Part shown: positions 51,031 through 59,885 of the stretch, one piece after another
Layout of the letters: each line of letters opens with the position of its first letter
How positions within the stretch are numbered: the first letter of the stretch is position 1
Source of the DNA: DATBGO01 sp963785765
GTDB taxonomy: Bacteria > Actinomycetota > Actinomycetes > Streptosporangiales > Streptosporangiaceae
DNA length: 64,000 nt
Assembly (NCBI GenBank): GCA_963785765.1
Contig: CAWAWM010000003.1
Location: 973,742 to 1,037,741 of the forward strand
Direction: 5' to 3'
Program-made: the position numbers and the translations under genes
Notes under the pieces: model-generated
What the model was told of the DNA's origin: nothing
The model's database searches: none
Seen by the model: only the letters and a program-made list of their open reading frames with translations

Positions 51031-51825
51031 CTATGCAACCCGGTCCGGGAAGGCGCGGATGACGGCGGCGGTGCGGCTGGAGACACCCAGCTTGTCGTAG
51101 ATGTTTTCCAGGTGGGTGCGCACGGTTCCTTCGGAGATGCCCAGCTGCCGGGCGATCTGGCTGTTGGTGTGCCCGGCCGCCAGCAGGCGCAGCAGCTCGT
51201 TCTGCCGGGGGGTGAGCCGGGGAACCGGATGGCGGCGCCGCTCGGCGTCGAGGCAGGCCTGGTACAGGTGCGGGCGCAGCAGTACCAGCAGCGCCCGGTC
51301 CCGCTCGGAGAAATCCGGGCCGGGGCCGCGGTGCAGGACCAGCCGCAGATACCGGCCGGCATCCACGGCCGGCTCCGGCAGCTCGGGCAGCGCCAGCATC
51401 AGATGGTGCTCGATCCCCTGCGGCCGGATGCAGTCGATGTACATGCCGGTGCTGTGCCATTGCCGCATCGAGTAGAAGTCAGAGGTCTTGACGGCGCTAC
51501 GCAGGTCACCGGTCCGGACCGGATAGGCGCAGATCCGGCAATCCCAGTAATGGGTCCAGAACACCCGAGCCCAGTCCTCGGGCACCCCGGCGCCGTCGTC
51601 GGTGTCGCTGCCCTGCCGCCAGCTATAAACCTGCCGCCTGGTGTCGTAGTGCTCGACCGATATCGCATCGCAGCGGATCTGGCCCATCAGATCGGCCACC
51701 AGCGACGGCGGCAGCAGCCCTTCCCCAGGCGGCAGGTCAGGGCGGTCCTGGCTGACGATGGCCGCCAGAGCGCGCAGGTCCTTTTCGCCAGCCCTCACCG
51801 GAGTGCTCATCGCGGAAACGCTCAT
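51031..51825 (-). CDS. LuxR-type transcriptional regulator
   Basis: Regulator of 264 residues with a C-terminal LuxR helix-turn-helix (LTPRQNELLRLLAAGHTNSQIARQLGISEGTVRTHLENIYDKL, about residues 204-247). The N-terminal ~190 residues form a sensor-like region with conserved-looking aromatic and cysteine residues (FWTHYWDCRICAYP) and no receiver phosphorylation site, so it is not a response regulator. The signal is unknown. It is divergent from a small secreted membrane protein. Confidence 0.88.
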   Translation of the reverse strand: MSVSAMSTPVRAGEKDLRALAAIVSQDRPDLPPGEGLLPPSLVADLMGQIRCDAISVEHYDTRRQVYSWRQGSDTDDGAGVPEDWARVFWTHYWDCRICAYPVRTGDLRSAVKTSDFYSMRQWHSTGMYIDCIRPQGIEHHLMLALPELPEPAVDAGRYLRLVLHRGPGPDFSERDRALLVLLRPHLYQACLDAERRRHPVPRLTPRQNELLRLLAAGHTNSQIARQLGISEGTVRTHLENIYDKLGVSSRTAAVIRAFPDRVA

Positions 51826-51966
51826 CGCGGGCCCCCTTCGCTGCTGATCTCACGCTACGTCACCCAGATCAGGCCTGGATATCCGCAGAACATCGGATGG
51901 CGGACGCGCCGGAGCCGGCTGACACTGGCGGTTGACAGATCACGCTGCAAACCGAAGGAGCCCGTC

Positions 51967-52272
51967 ATGAACCAGATCCGCCGCATCCGCCGCATCGCCG
52001 GTGTCCTCGCCGGGCTGGCGTTCGCCTGGCTGGGCCTGGCCGCGGCCGCGCCCGCCGCGTTCGCCATGATCGTCCCGGCCCCGGGCAGATCAGGCAGCGT
52101 CGCCCCGGCACCCCCAGCCCGCGCCGTGACGCACACCGTCGTCGTGGGCGGCATGCCCGGCTGGCAGATCGCCCTGATCGCTATCGGCGCAGCCCTGCTC
52201 GCCGCCGCCCTGGCGGTGCTCGCCGACCGGGCACGAGCCACCCGCCGCCAGGCCGTCATCGCGGCCGCCTGA
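51967..52272 (+). CDS. small exported membrane protein
   Basis: Protein of 101 residues with AAGGAG before the ATG. It has a basic N-terminus (MNQIRRIRRIAG), a hydrophobic signal region ending AAPAAFAM, a Pro/Ala-rich linker and a second hydrophobic helix (WQIALIAIGAALLAAALAVLA) followed by a basic tail. Similar small proteins are common in streptomycete-like genomes, function unknown. It is divergent from the LuxR-type regulator and may be its target. A long hairpin follows the stop. Confidence 0.7.
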   Translation: MNQIRRIRRIAGVLAGLAFAWLGLAAAAPAAFAMIVPAPGRSGSVAPAPPARAVTHTVVVGGMPGWQIALIAIGAALLAAALAVLADRARATRRQAVIAAA

Positions 52273-52279
52273 GCCATGC

Positions 52280-52347
52280 ACCCAGGCCAAGCGGTGCCGC
52301 CACCGGCCGGTCCGGCCGGGCGGCACCGCTGCGGGCCGGGCCTGGGT
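52280..52347 (+). terminator. long hairpin after the small membrane protein
   Basis: Two nested stems: ACCCAGGCC (52280-52288) with GGCCTGGGT (52339-52347), and AGCGGTGCCGCC (52290-52301) with GGCGGCACCGCT (52319-52330), with an inner CCGGCC/GGCCGG pairing. It lies 8 bases after the stop and lacks a T-tract. Confidence 0.6.
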
Positions 52348-52745
52348 GTCGTTCCGCCGGATCGCGGATGTCCCGCCGCACCATGCATGGCCGTGCTGGA
52401 AAGCGGCCAGCTTACCGGCACCACGGAGCGCGGCGCGCCGGCCAGCACCAGGTGCGCGGGCCGGCCGAGCAGGACCGGGACAGCGGCCCCTGCCGGGTCC
52501 AGATCCGCCTGGCCCGCGGGCGCCTGCGCCCGGCGCTGCGGTGCGGCTGCGGGGCGGCCACTGGTCGTCCCCACCCCCGCGCAGCACGCTAAAACTCATC
52601 CCGTGCGGCCACGTCCGGCCCCAGGCCGCCTACTTCCGGGGCCGGCCACCGGCTCCTGGACTCCCTGGCCCGCTCGCTGGCAGGACCGCGGCCGGCCCCG
52701 AGCCGGACGGCAGGGCATCAACCCACCGCACGACAGGACAATGAC
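52348..52745. other. intergenic region without a supported gene
   Basis: About 400 bases of GC-rich sequence between the hairpin and the DUF4242 gene. Open frames on both strands have no ribosome site or recognisable content. Confidence 0.4.
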
Positions 52746-52991
52746 ATGCCACAATTCATGGACTTTCACGAGGACCTCAAGCTGCCCGCCGAGGCCATCG
52801 CGCAGATCGCCGCCGGCACCCGCAACGGCCGGGCCGACCAGTTTGGCGTCCGCCAGGTCGAGTTGTACCACAACCCCGACGGCCAGGTGTACTGCCTGCT
52901 GGAAGGGCCGGACGAGGACGCCATCCGCCAGCACCACGCCGCCCTCGGCGTTCCCTGCGGCGACGTGCACCAGGTAAACGGCCTCACCTGA
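52746..52991 (+). CDS. DUF4242 family protein (SCO4226-like)
   Basis: Small ferredoxin-fold protein of 81 residues. MPQFMDFHEDLKLPAEAIAQI, a central VELYHNPDGQVYCLLEGPDEDAIRQHH and an end GDVHQVNG follow the DUF4242 pattern. A Streptomyces relative, SCO4226, has been described as nickel-binding; whether this one binds metal is unknown, though it has several His residues. It is monocistronic. It is convergent with the Ser/Thr kinase gene. Confidence 0.8.
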   Translation: MPQFMDFHEDLKLPAEAIAQIAAGTRNGRADQFGVRQVELYHNPDGQVYCLLEGPDEDAIRQHHAALGVPCGDVHQVNGLT

Positions 52992-53125
52992 CCGGGCGTG
53001 GCTCCACCGTGATCAAGATGAAAAACGCTCGGTGTCTCGCGTCCCGAGTCCCGTGTGCCATCGTTGACGACAGCCGCCGGACCGTCGAGTCCAGATCGGC
53101 CTGTTCTGCGCGCCCGGGCGGACGT

Positions 53126-54835
53126 CTATCGGCACGCCCCGTTGAGCATTTCCTGAGGCGGGCTGATGCCGAAGGACCAGCCGTTGGTCTTCTGAGCCAG
53201 GTTGTAGGCTGCGGTTTCGATCGGGTAGGTGGAGTGCTGGTGGACGTCAGCACATATTGCTTGCAGTACCCGGGCGGGGGTGACGTCGGGGCCAAGGCTC
53301 AGGACTTGCAGGTGCAGTGTCCGGTAGTAGGCGAGTACTGGCGGGTTGGGCTGTCCGTCAGTGCAGAACAGCGGACCGGCGGTGCCGTCGGCTCCGTACT
53401 GAATGTGCGGGCACGGCGTCTGGGCTGAAATCAGGGTTTGATGTCCGCCGGCAATAACGTCGCCGCTGACGGTGTAGCTCAGCACGTAAACCTGCACTGC
53501 GCCGGTGGTCTCGTAGGAGCGGATGCGGACGGTCACCGCGTCACCGTCGGTGGTCATGCGCGTGACGACATCGCGCCTGGTGTCCTGGAAGCCGGCGACC
53601 ATGCTGGCATAGGAGGGGCCGAGGTTCTTGCCGCCGAGCTGCCAGACTTTGCCCCAGTCATGGGCGTTGATCGCCCCGAAGTAGGCCTCGACCACCGCGG
53701 ACGGCCTTCGTCCTCCACGCGCTATCTGCCTCGCGCCTGACGCCCGCGTTCCGGCGGGTTTATGCGTGCCAGAGTTGTGGGAGGTCAGCGCGACTCCGGC
53801 GCCACCTGCGAGAACGACCGCGGCACACATCGCGATCCAGAACCAGCGCCGACGGTGCCAGCTGATGTTGGCGCTGAGGACAGGGTCCTGCACCGCGACG
53901 GCCGCGACTGGCACCACGCTGCCCGGCTGCGCCGTGCGCCGGTCGGGTACCTCCGCTGGCGAGTAGCCCGAACCAGCACATTCGGCCGGGGTGCTGGGTG
54001 CCCCCAAGTCACTGGCAGGCAACGGCTGCCTGTTACCAAGCGAGACAAGCATGGTCAGCAGGCAGGCGGGCGTGGGCCGTTCAGCCGGGTTCTTCCGCAG
54101 ACAGGCCCGGACCACGTCGCGCAGCCCGCCAGAAACGCTGGTTAGATCGGGCTCAGCGTGGACGACCCGGTAAAGCATCGCCGACGCGGCGCCGGTGCCG
54201 AACGGGCCTGTGCCAGTGGCGACGAACGCCAGGACAGCACCCAGGCTGAACACGTCGCTGGCCGCGTTGACCTCGCGGCCCTCCGCCTGCTCAGGAGACA
54301 TGAAGCCCGGAGATCCCACCACCAGGCCGCTCTGCGTCAGCGAGGTCGCCTCAGTTGCCCGGGATATGCCAAAGTCGATGATTCTCGGGCCGTCGCTGGC
54401 CAGCAGCACGTTGGATGGCTTGAGATCACGGTGCACGATGCCGGCGGCATGAATGGCTGCGAGCCCCTCGGCGAGGGCGCAGCCGAGCCTGATAACGTCG
54501 CTTTCTGGCATGGCGCCGTTGTTCTCAACATGGTCAGCCAGGGATGGCCCGTCTACATACGCAGTCACGAGCCAGGGCTGCGGTGCTTCGGGATCAGCAT
54601 CGACGACCGGGGCTGTAAAGACGCCGCCGACCCGCCGGGCAGCAGCAACCTCGCGGGCGAACCTACGGCGGAAATGAGGACTGTCAGCGAGTTCCGGGCG
54701 GATCACCTTGACTGCTACCGGCCGACCGCCGGGAGAACGACCCAGCAGCACCTGGCCCATCCCGCCACTGCCCAGCCGACCAAGCAGCCTGTACGACCCG
54801 ATCTGCTGCGGGTCGCCCAGACGCAGCTCTTCCAC
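53126..54835 (-). CDS. receptor-type serine/threonine protein kinase
   Basis: Transmembrane Hanks-type kinase of 569 residues. The catalytic domain (~14-270) has the glycine loop LGSGGMGQVLLG, Lys43, HRDLKPSN (135-142), DFG with Asp154, and the activation segment GLVVGSPGFMSPEQA. A Pro-rich juxtamembrane linker leads to a single helix near residue 330-350 (FWIAMCAAVVLAGGAGVAL). The extracytoplasmic ~200 residues have no PASTA repeats; they start SAVVEAYFGAINAHDWGKVW, like NTF2/SnoaL-type domains, and contain four cysteines. A sensor kinase is likely; the ligand is unknown. Confidence 0.92.
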   Translation of the reverse strand: MEELRLGDPQQIGSYRLLGRLGSGGMGQVLLGRSPGGRPVAVKVIRPELADSPHFRRRFAREVAAARRVGGVFTAPVVDADPEAPQPWLVTAYVDGPSLADHVENNGAMPESDVIRLGCALAEGLAAIHAAGIVHRDLKPSNVLLASDGPRIIDFGISRATEATSLTQSGLVVGSPGFMSPEQAEGREVNAASDVFSLGAVLAFVATGTGPFGTGAASAMLYRVVHAEPDLTSVSGGLRDVVRACLRKNPAERPTPACLLTMLVSLGNRQPLPASDLGAPSTPAECAGSGYSPAEVPDRRTAQPGSVVPVAAVAVQDPVLSANISWHRRRWFWIAMCAAVVLAGGAGVALTSHNSGTHKPAGTRASGARQIARGGRRPSAVVEAYFGAINAHDWGKVWQLGGKNLGPSYASMVAGFQDTRRDVVTRMTTDGDAVTVRIRSYETTGAVQVYVLSYTVSGDVIAGGHQTLISAQTPCPHIQYGADGTAGPLFCTDGQPNPPVLAYYRTLHLQVLSLGPDVTPARVLQAICADVHQHSTYPIETAAYNLAQKTNGWSFGISPPQEMLNGACR

Positions 54836-54985
54836 GATTCAACCCGTCCAGTAACATGCCGTTTGAAGACAGCACATTACCGGCCTGAGCGCCCGCTCGC
54901 GCTGAGACGCATCCGATCACGCCGCCGTCGGAGCGTTGGGGCTGTGGCCGGGCTCGCTCCTGGATGCGCAGCTGACTGGCGGGAT

Positions 54986-55375
54986 TCAAGGCGGCGGCCA
55001 CGGCCTGATCGGCTTGCCGATCTCCCACTCGTGCCCGAACGGATCGACGATCCGGCCCAGCCGCCAGCCGTGCTCGTCACCAACGGCGGATTTCTGCGTG
55101 GCGCCAGCGTCGAGCGCCCGCCGCACCACGGCTTCGGGGTCATCGGCCACCAGCAGGGTCCGGCTCGTCGCACCGCCGATCGCGCCCGGGCTGAATCGTC
55201 CGCTGTCCGGCCCGGCCGCTGCCACCCAGAACGCCGCCTCGCCGACGGCAAGCTGCGCGACGATGTCATCGCCCTGCCCGGCCTGGTGCAGGACGCGTGC
55301 CCCGAACGCGTCCGCGTAGAAAGCGACAGCCTGGCCAGCACGCTCGACCCACAGCTCCGGCTGGATACTCGTCAT
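54986..55375 (-). CDS. VOC family protein (PhnB-like)
   Basis: Glyoxalase-fold protein of 129 residues. I chose the ATG at 55375 because the family motif begins directly after it (PELWVERAGQAVAFYADAFGA); the frame is open to 55474. Other features are RTLLVADDPEAVVRRALDAGA and the end GWRLGRIVDPFGHEWEIGKP, as in PhnB-type proteins. These often bind metal poorly and have unknown substrates. It lies upstream of the kinase gene on the same strand, 150 bases away. Confidence 0.82.
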   Translation of the reverse strand: MTSIQPELWVERAGQAVAFYADAFGARVLHQAGQGDDIVAQLAVGEAAFWVAAAGPDSGRFSPGAIGGATSRTLLVADDPEAVVRRALDAGATQKSAVGDEHGWRLGRIVDPFGHEWEIGKPIRPWPPP

Positions 55376-55518
55376 CCGCCCACTGTCGCAGCTCGAAGCG
55401 GACAGCCGATACCGCCCGTCCCAAATCGCCCGCCCAGAGTTTGAGCCGCATCCAGCGTGGAAGATGGCAGCCACCGGATCGTGGCGGGTCAGCCGGCGAA
55501 GACGAAGAGGAGCTGGTC

Positions 55519-55635
55519 ATGGGTGTGGCTAAGAAGGCAAAGCACGAGGCGAAGTCAGCCAAGAGGAAGACTAAGAAGGATGCCGGCAAGGTTAAGCACA
55601 AGGGCAAGAAAGTCAAGAATTCCGCGAAGCACTGA
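55519..55635 (+). CDS. 38-residue lysine-rich protein
   Basis: Very short basic protein starting MGVAKKAKHEAK and ending KKVKNSAKH: 15 lysines, one arginine and three histidines in 38 residues. GGAG lies 7 bases before the ATG. The Lys codons are mainly AAG and the gene is markedly A-rich, unlike its surroundings. The composition resembles histone-H1-like or ribosome-associated tails and predicts binding to nucleic acid. It is divergent from the PhnB-like gene. It may be real and highly expressed; it has no recognised family. Confidence 0.55.
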   Translation: MGVAKKAKHEAKSAKRKTKKDAGKVKHKGKKVKNSAKH

Positions 55636-55686
55636 CCCTGCTGTGTGCTGACGAGGATCTGAGGACTAACAGGACAGGCCCGTCGG

Positions 55687-56529
55687 TCACGGCATAGCAT
55701 CGGCGGGGTCCGCCGGCCACATGCGGGCGAAATCGTCACGCATGCTGAGCACTGTCCAGCCGCCTCCGGCGGCCGCGTCGAGTATCTGACGGTCGTCGTA
55801 GGCGTATTCGCGCACATCGTCGTCGTGGTGAACCACCAGGGCGAAGCGGGCGGCCCGGAGCATCTCGATGTCTCCGCCTGCGTTGCCCGCCGCCAGCACC
55901 GGCTGGGTCCCGGTTCGATCCCACAGGTGCACCGTCTTGCCCGGCCCGTCATCCAAGGGGGCCGCTATTGCCGTACGGACCAACTGGCCGTCCACGGCCC
56001 GGATCTGGACCTCCGACCCGATCACCTGCTCACGCCGCAACCCGTAGGCCGGGCCTGCGATGACCCGCATGAAGTCACGGGAGCTGTCGGTGCACATGAA
56101 CACGCTGAAGTCCAGGGCCTGCAACAGGGCGATGAGTTCCAGCATCGGCTGGTACGTCAGCATCGGGTAGGGGCGGTGGAAGCGCGGATGCAGTGCTCCA
56201 GTGAGATAACGGCGCGCCTGTTCCTCGTACTGCGCCGTTGTCTGGCCGGCGAACAGCACACCTAGTTCGCGCAGCACGTCGTGGCCGTTCGCCACCTCCG
56301 GTGGAGCTGAGCCAGCCGCGGTGACCCGGTCCAGGAGGAATCCCGCTAGCGCCGTATAAGGCTTCTCGCAGGCCAGCGTGCCGTCATTGTCGAAGGCAGC
56401 CACCCGGTCTGCCACGGGCAGAGCCCCCGGTCCCTGAGTGATCTCCCGCAAGAAGGCGATCACTGACCGCCTTGCGGAGCCGTCCCGCCAGGAGGGCAGG
56501 CTCACCGTCCACTCCTCCGCATCCGTCAC
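55687..56529 (-). CDS. HAD superfamily phosphatase (phosphoserine-phosphatase-like)
   Basis: Haloacid-dehalogenase phosphatase of 280 residues. Motif I is VAAFDNDGTLACEK (the Asp pair), motif II FMCTDSSRDFM, motif III KTVHLWDR, and motif IV AAGNAGGDIEML. The cap lies between motifs I and II. I used the GTG at 56529 because AGGAGG precedes it by 7 bases; the frame is open to 56601. Family members of this type dephosphorylate phosphoserine or similar small molecules. The neighbours do not indicate the substrate. Confidence 0.85.
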   Translation of the reverse strand: MTDAEEWTVSLPSWRDGSARRSVIAFLREITQGPGALPVADRVAAFDNDGTLACEKPYTALAGFLLDRVTAAGSAPPEVANGHDVLRELGVLFAGQTTAQYEEQARRYLTGALHPRFHRPYPMLTYQPMLELIALLQALDFSVFMCTDSSRDFMRVIAGPAYGLRREQVIGSEVQIRAVDGQLVRTAIAAPLDDGPGKTVHLWDRTGTQPVLAAGNAGGDIEMLRAARFALVVHHDDDVREYAYDDRQILDAAAGGGWTVLSMRDDFARMWPADPADAMP

Positions 56530-56805
56530 GCAAGGTCCTCCTAAGGTCAAGCGGTACTGCGCCGGTAACCGGCCGGTAGGCGCCCGGGCAGCTTCCACCA
56601 CCCTGCCGCGTTCGCGACCGCTGCGGAAGCGATCGGCGGCGACTCACGAAACGGTGTCACCCGCCGGCCGCAGAACAAGCCCGCAAGATGACCACGCCCG
56701 GTGACCGGCCGGCAGTCCGATCCCGCCTTAACTTCGAAGACCCACTTAAACGGCAAGCTAGGACTCATTGATACGCTAAGGGCGCGCTTTGTTAAGAGGT
56801 ACAAC

Positions 56806-58404
56806 ATGAGCAAAGCTCGGCAGCAGATTGGCCCGGCGCCGGAATTCGAGCGGTCCCGGCGCCAGGTTCTGGGCGAGGTGCTGGCCCGTACCGCGAGGCG
56901 CTATCCCGACAAGCTCGCGCTCGTGTTCGGGGACGAGCGGCGGAGCTTCGCGGAGCTCGACCAGCGAGTCAACCGGCTCGCCAATGGCCTCCTCGCACGC
57001 GGTGTGGGACGGGGCGACAAGGTCGCCACCTTGATGCAGAACCGTTTGGAAGTGCTGGAGTCATACCTCGCGTGCGCCAAGATCGGCGCGTGGGCCGTGC
57101 CGGTCAATTTCCGGCTCGCGCCGAGCGAGGTTGCCTACATCGTGGAGAACTCCGAGAGTTCGGGGGTGATCAGCGACGAGCCGCTCGCCGAGGTGGCGGC
57201 GGGTGCGGCTGCGGGGCTCCGATTCCACATCACTTCCGCTGCCCAGTGTCCGGACGGCGCTGAAGATTATGAGACGGTGATCGCGGCAGCGCCCGCGGAC
57301 GAGCCGGACGTCCTGGTCGAGGAGTCGGACGTCGCCTTCTTGATGTACACCTCCGGAACGACCGGGCCACCGAAAGGCGCGATGCTCACGCATCGGAATC
57401 TTGTGGCGAACACCCTCCATTGGATCATCGAGATGCAAGCAACCTCCGATGACGTCTGGCTGTCGGGAACTCCGCTGTTCCACGTCGGCGCGCTTTCGGG
57501 CGTCCTCCCGTTCCTGTACCTCGGCGGCACCGACGTCATTCTGCCTGTCGGCTCGTTCGACGCAGCGCACGCGCTCGAGCTGATGCAGGAGCTCAACGTT
57601 ACGATGTGCTACTTCGTGCCAGCTCAGTGGCAGCAGATCTGCCAGTCGCCGGCGGTGGGCACGATCGATGCGACTGCGTTGCGGAAGGCGGTGTGGGGCG
57701 CGGCGCCCGCGACCAGGGAAACATTGCAGCTCATGGCGTCCACATTCCCGAATGCGGGGATCGTCGCCGCGTTCGGGCAGACGGAGATGTCGCCCAACTG
57801 CGCGTATTTGAAGGACGCGGATGCCCTCCGAAAGATGGGCTCGGTCGGCAAGCCAGCGATTGGGGTCGAGGCCCGCATCGTCGACGACGAGGGTCGCGAC
57901 GTTCCGGCCTTGAGTGTCGGCGAGATCGTGTACCGCGGGCCCACGGTTATGGAGGGCTATTACCGGAATGCTGATGCGACGGCGGAGGCGTTCCGCGACG
58001 GCTGGTTCCACAGCGGCGATCTCGTCCGGGCCGATGAGGAGGGCTTTCTGTACGTGGTCGACCGCAAGAAAGATATGATCATCAGCGGGGGAGAGAACAT
58101 CTATGCCGCCGAGCTGGAGAGCGTTCTCGAATCTCACCCGGCCGTCTCACAAGCCGCGGTCATCGGTATACCAGACCCACGCTGGGGGGAGACGCCGGTC
58201 GCGGTCGTCGTGAAGGCTGCCGATCGGCGCGTCGATGAGCAGGAGCTCATCGACCACTGTCGCCAGCAGCTGGCAAGTTACAAGAAGCCGTCGGCGGTCG
58301 TGTTCCGCGACAGCTTGCCGCGCAACGCGACGGGCAAGGTGGTCAAGAAGATCCTGCGCGACGAGCTGAAGGCGAACGAGCCGCAGCGCTCCGGGCCGCA
58401 ATGA
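56806..58404 (+). CDS. acyl-CoA synthetase (AMP-forming)
   Basis: ANL-superfamily ligase of 532 residues that activates a carboxylic acid with ATP and CoA. The P-loop is MYTSGTTGPPKGAM, followed by AFGQTEMSP, the hinge region GWFHSGDLVRADEEGFLYVVDRKKDMIISGGENIYAAELE, and the C-terminal catalytic lysine in LPRNATGKVVKKILR. The ATG at 56806 has AGG five bases upstream; an earlier GTG at 56701 would add non-conserved sequence. It resembles long-chain or medium-chain fatty acyl-CoA ligases. It is monocistronic and is followed by a hairpin. Confidence 0.93.
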   Translation: MSKARQQIGPAPEFERSRRQVLGEVLARTARRYPDKLALVFGDERRSFAELDQRVNRLANGLLARGVGRGDKVATLMQNRLEVLESYLACAKIGAWAVPVNFRLAPSEVAYIVENSESSGVISDEPLAEVAAGAAAGLRFHITSAAQCPDGAEDYETVIAAAPADEPDVLVEESDVAFLMYTSGTTGPPKGAMLTHRNLVANTLHWIIEMQATSDDVWLSGTPLFHVGALSGVLPFLYLGGTDVILPVGSFDAAHALELMQELNVTMCYFVPAQWQQICQSPAVGTIDATALRKAVWGAAPATRETLQLMASTFPNAGIVAAFGQTEMSPNCAYLKDADALRKMGSVGKPAIGVEARIVDDEGRDVPALSVGEIVYRGPTVMEGYYRNADATAEAFRDGWFHSGDLVRADEEGFLYVVDRKKDMIISGGENIYAAELESVLESHPAVSQAAVIGIPDPRWGETPVAVVVKAADRRVDEQELIDHCRQQLASYKKPSAVVFRDSLPRNATGKVVKKILRDELKANEPQRSGPQ

Positions 58405-58463
58405 GCCACCCGCGACTGCTGCGACCGGCCGTGTAACCCCCGCGAATCGCTAGCCCTGCTCCG

Positions 58464-58483
58464 GGAAGGCCGGCAGGCCTTCC
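58464..58483 (+). terminator. hairpin after the acyl-CoA synthetase
   Basis: GGAAGGCC and GGCCTTCC form a perfect 8-bp stem with loop GGCA, 60 bases after the stop at 58404. Confidence 0.5.
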
Positions 58484-58524
58484 AGGACGCTGTGTGCTCG
58501 CCGACCGGCCTTATCGGCAGTTCG

Positions 58525-58743
58525 ATGCCCCAACGAGTATTCTGCGCGGTCCCGACGCCGCAGGATGGGTTCTCGATCTACGCAGCCGACCTGACTGGCA
58601 CCACGCCGGCTGACGCCTGGCGGCCGGTGGTCGACCCGGAGCTGGCTGACCAGCTGCTGGCCCGAGCCGAGGCGAGCGGCGTGGAGCTGCTCAGGCTGGA
58701 CGGGCTGCTGTCCCAGATCACCAAGGCCATGCTGGAACGGGCC
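58525..58743 (+). mobile_element. N-terminal fragment of an IS256-family transposase
   Basis: A 73-codon stretch whose second half (WRPVVDPELADQLLARAEAS ... LLSQITKAMLERA) matches the N-terminus of IS256-type transposases, where a VxLTGPxGLLxxLTKxVLE pattern precedes the catalytic domain. The similarity stops abruptly at about 58743 and sequence of a different gene begins, read on the other strand. There is no DDE catalytic domain and no visible terminal repeat, so this is a relic. Confidence 0.6.
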
Positions 58744-59285
58744 TGTCCGACCCCCGCATATTCGGTGACCCGGCTCGCCAGGTCCGCGACGGCGCGCAGG
58801 TCGGTGATCTGCAACAGCGGATTGCTCGGTGATTCCGCCAGAATCAGGCGGGTCTGCGGAGTCAGCGCGTTCTCGAACGCCTCCGGGTCGGCCTGGTCCA
58901 CTTGGGTAGTCGACACGCCGAGCCGGGGCAGCAGGTTCAGCAGCACCGACGCGGTGCCCCCGTAGGTGGACTTCTGCCCGATCACGTGGTCACCGGCGGA
59001 CACCAGGGCCAGCACGGCGGTGGTGAGTGCGGCCATCCCGGATGCGGTGACCATCGCCGCCTCGGTGTGCTCCAGTTCCGCGACCACTGCAGCGACCTGC
59101 GCGTGGTTGGGGTTGCCGAAGCGGGTGTAGAAACCCTGGCCCCGCCGGTCGACGGCGGCCTGCACGAACTGCTCCGCATCCTCGGCCCAGAACGTCGCCG
59201 TCTGGAAGATGGGCGGTGCCACGGCGCGGCTGGGATGGACGTCGCGATCGGCGTGTATGGCAACCGTGCTGATGCTGCCCGACAT
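58744..59285 (-). pseudogene. cystathionine gamma-synthase / methionine gamma-lyase-like, truncated
   Basis: N-terminal ~175 residues of a Cys/Met-metabolism PLP enzyme, starting at the ATG 59285 after AGGGGAG. Clear family sequence runs from STVAIHADRDVHPSRAVAPP through YTRFGNPNHAQVAAVVAELE, TASGMAALTTAVLALV and ESPSNPLLQITDLRAVADLA. It then stops at about 58770, before the PLP lysine, where the IS256 fragment begins. Without the lysine it cannot be active; the frame wanders to a stop at 58578. It is divergent from an Lrp-type regulator that was probably its controller. Confidence 0.8.
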
Positions 59286-59428
59286 GGCTCCCCTTTCTGT
59301 GAACCATCTGGTGTGACACCACAAGCCTGGCCGGCTGGCCCGCCGACGCGAACCGATGTCGGCAACTTTGGCAGCAAGTTGCCGGCAGCTCGGGGCACTT
59401 GATTGTGGTAGGCAAGGCCTTAGAGCAA

Positions 59429-59434
59429 TAATCT
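59429..59434 (+). promoter_or_regulatory. -10 box of a leaderless Lrp-family gene
   Basis: TAATCT ends 6 bases before the ATG at 59441 and no ribosome site is present. This places the transcript start at the start codon. Confidence 0.5.
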
Positions 59435-59440
59435 GCCAAG

Positions 59441-59881
59441 ATGGATGCGGTGGACCGGGCAATACTGGCCGTGCTCGAAAAGCACGGCCGGATCAGCAAC
59501 GCCGAACTCGCCGCCCGGGTTGGCCTGTCGCCATCACCCTGCCTCCGGCGGGTGCGCCGGCTGGAGAAGACCGGGGTGATCCGCGGTTACCGGGCACTGA
59601 TCGATCCGGCCGCAGCCGGCCGCAGCCTGCGGGTGTTCGCTGGTGTCAGGCTGGTGCGGCACGCCCGCGCCGACGTGGTCGCATTCGAACGCGCGGTCGT
59701 CCGGCTGCCCGAAGTGGTGCACAGCCACCACGTCACCGGCAACTACGACTACCTGCTCCAGGTCGAGGTCGCCGACCTGCCCGCCTACCAGGACTTCCAC
59801 GCCAACCAGCTGGCCAGCCTGCCCGGAGTGGCCATGGTGACCAGCTACGTCACCATGAAGACGCTCTCCGCCGACACCTGA
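59441..59881 (+). CDS. Lrp/AsnC family regulator
   Basis: Feast/famine regulator of 146 residues. The N-terminal helix-turn-helix is LDRAILAVLEKHGRISNAEL-type sequence (DRAILAVLEKHGRISNAELA ... SPSPCLRRVRRLEKTGVIRGY) and the C-terminal RAM ligand domain has VVHSHHVTGNYDYLLQVEV. It is divergent from the truncated methionine-metabolism PLP gene, the usual arrangement of a local regulator and its target. The target is now destroyed, so the regulator may be orphaned. The start is leaderless. Confidence 0.9.
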   Translation: MDAVDRAILAVLEKHGRISNAELAARVGLSPSPCLRRVRRLEKTGVIRGYRALIDPAAAGRSLRVFAGVRLVRHARADVVAFERAVVRLPEVVHSHHVTGNYDYLLQVEVADLPAYQDFHANQLASLPGVAMVTSYVTMKTLSADT

Positions 59882-59885
59882 TCAA

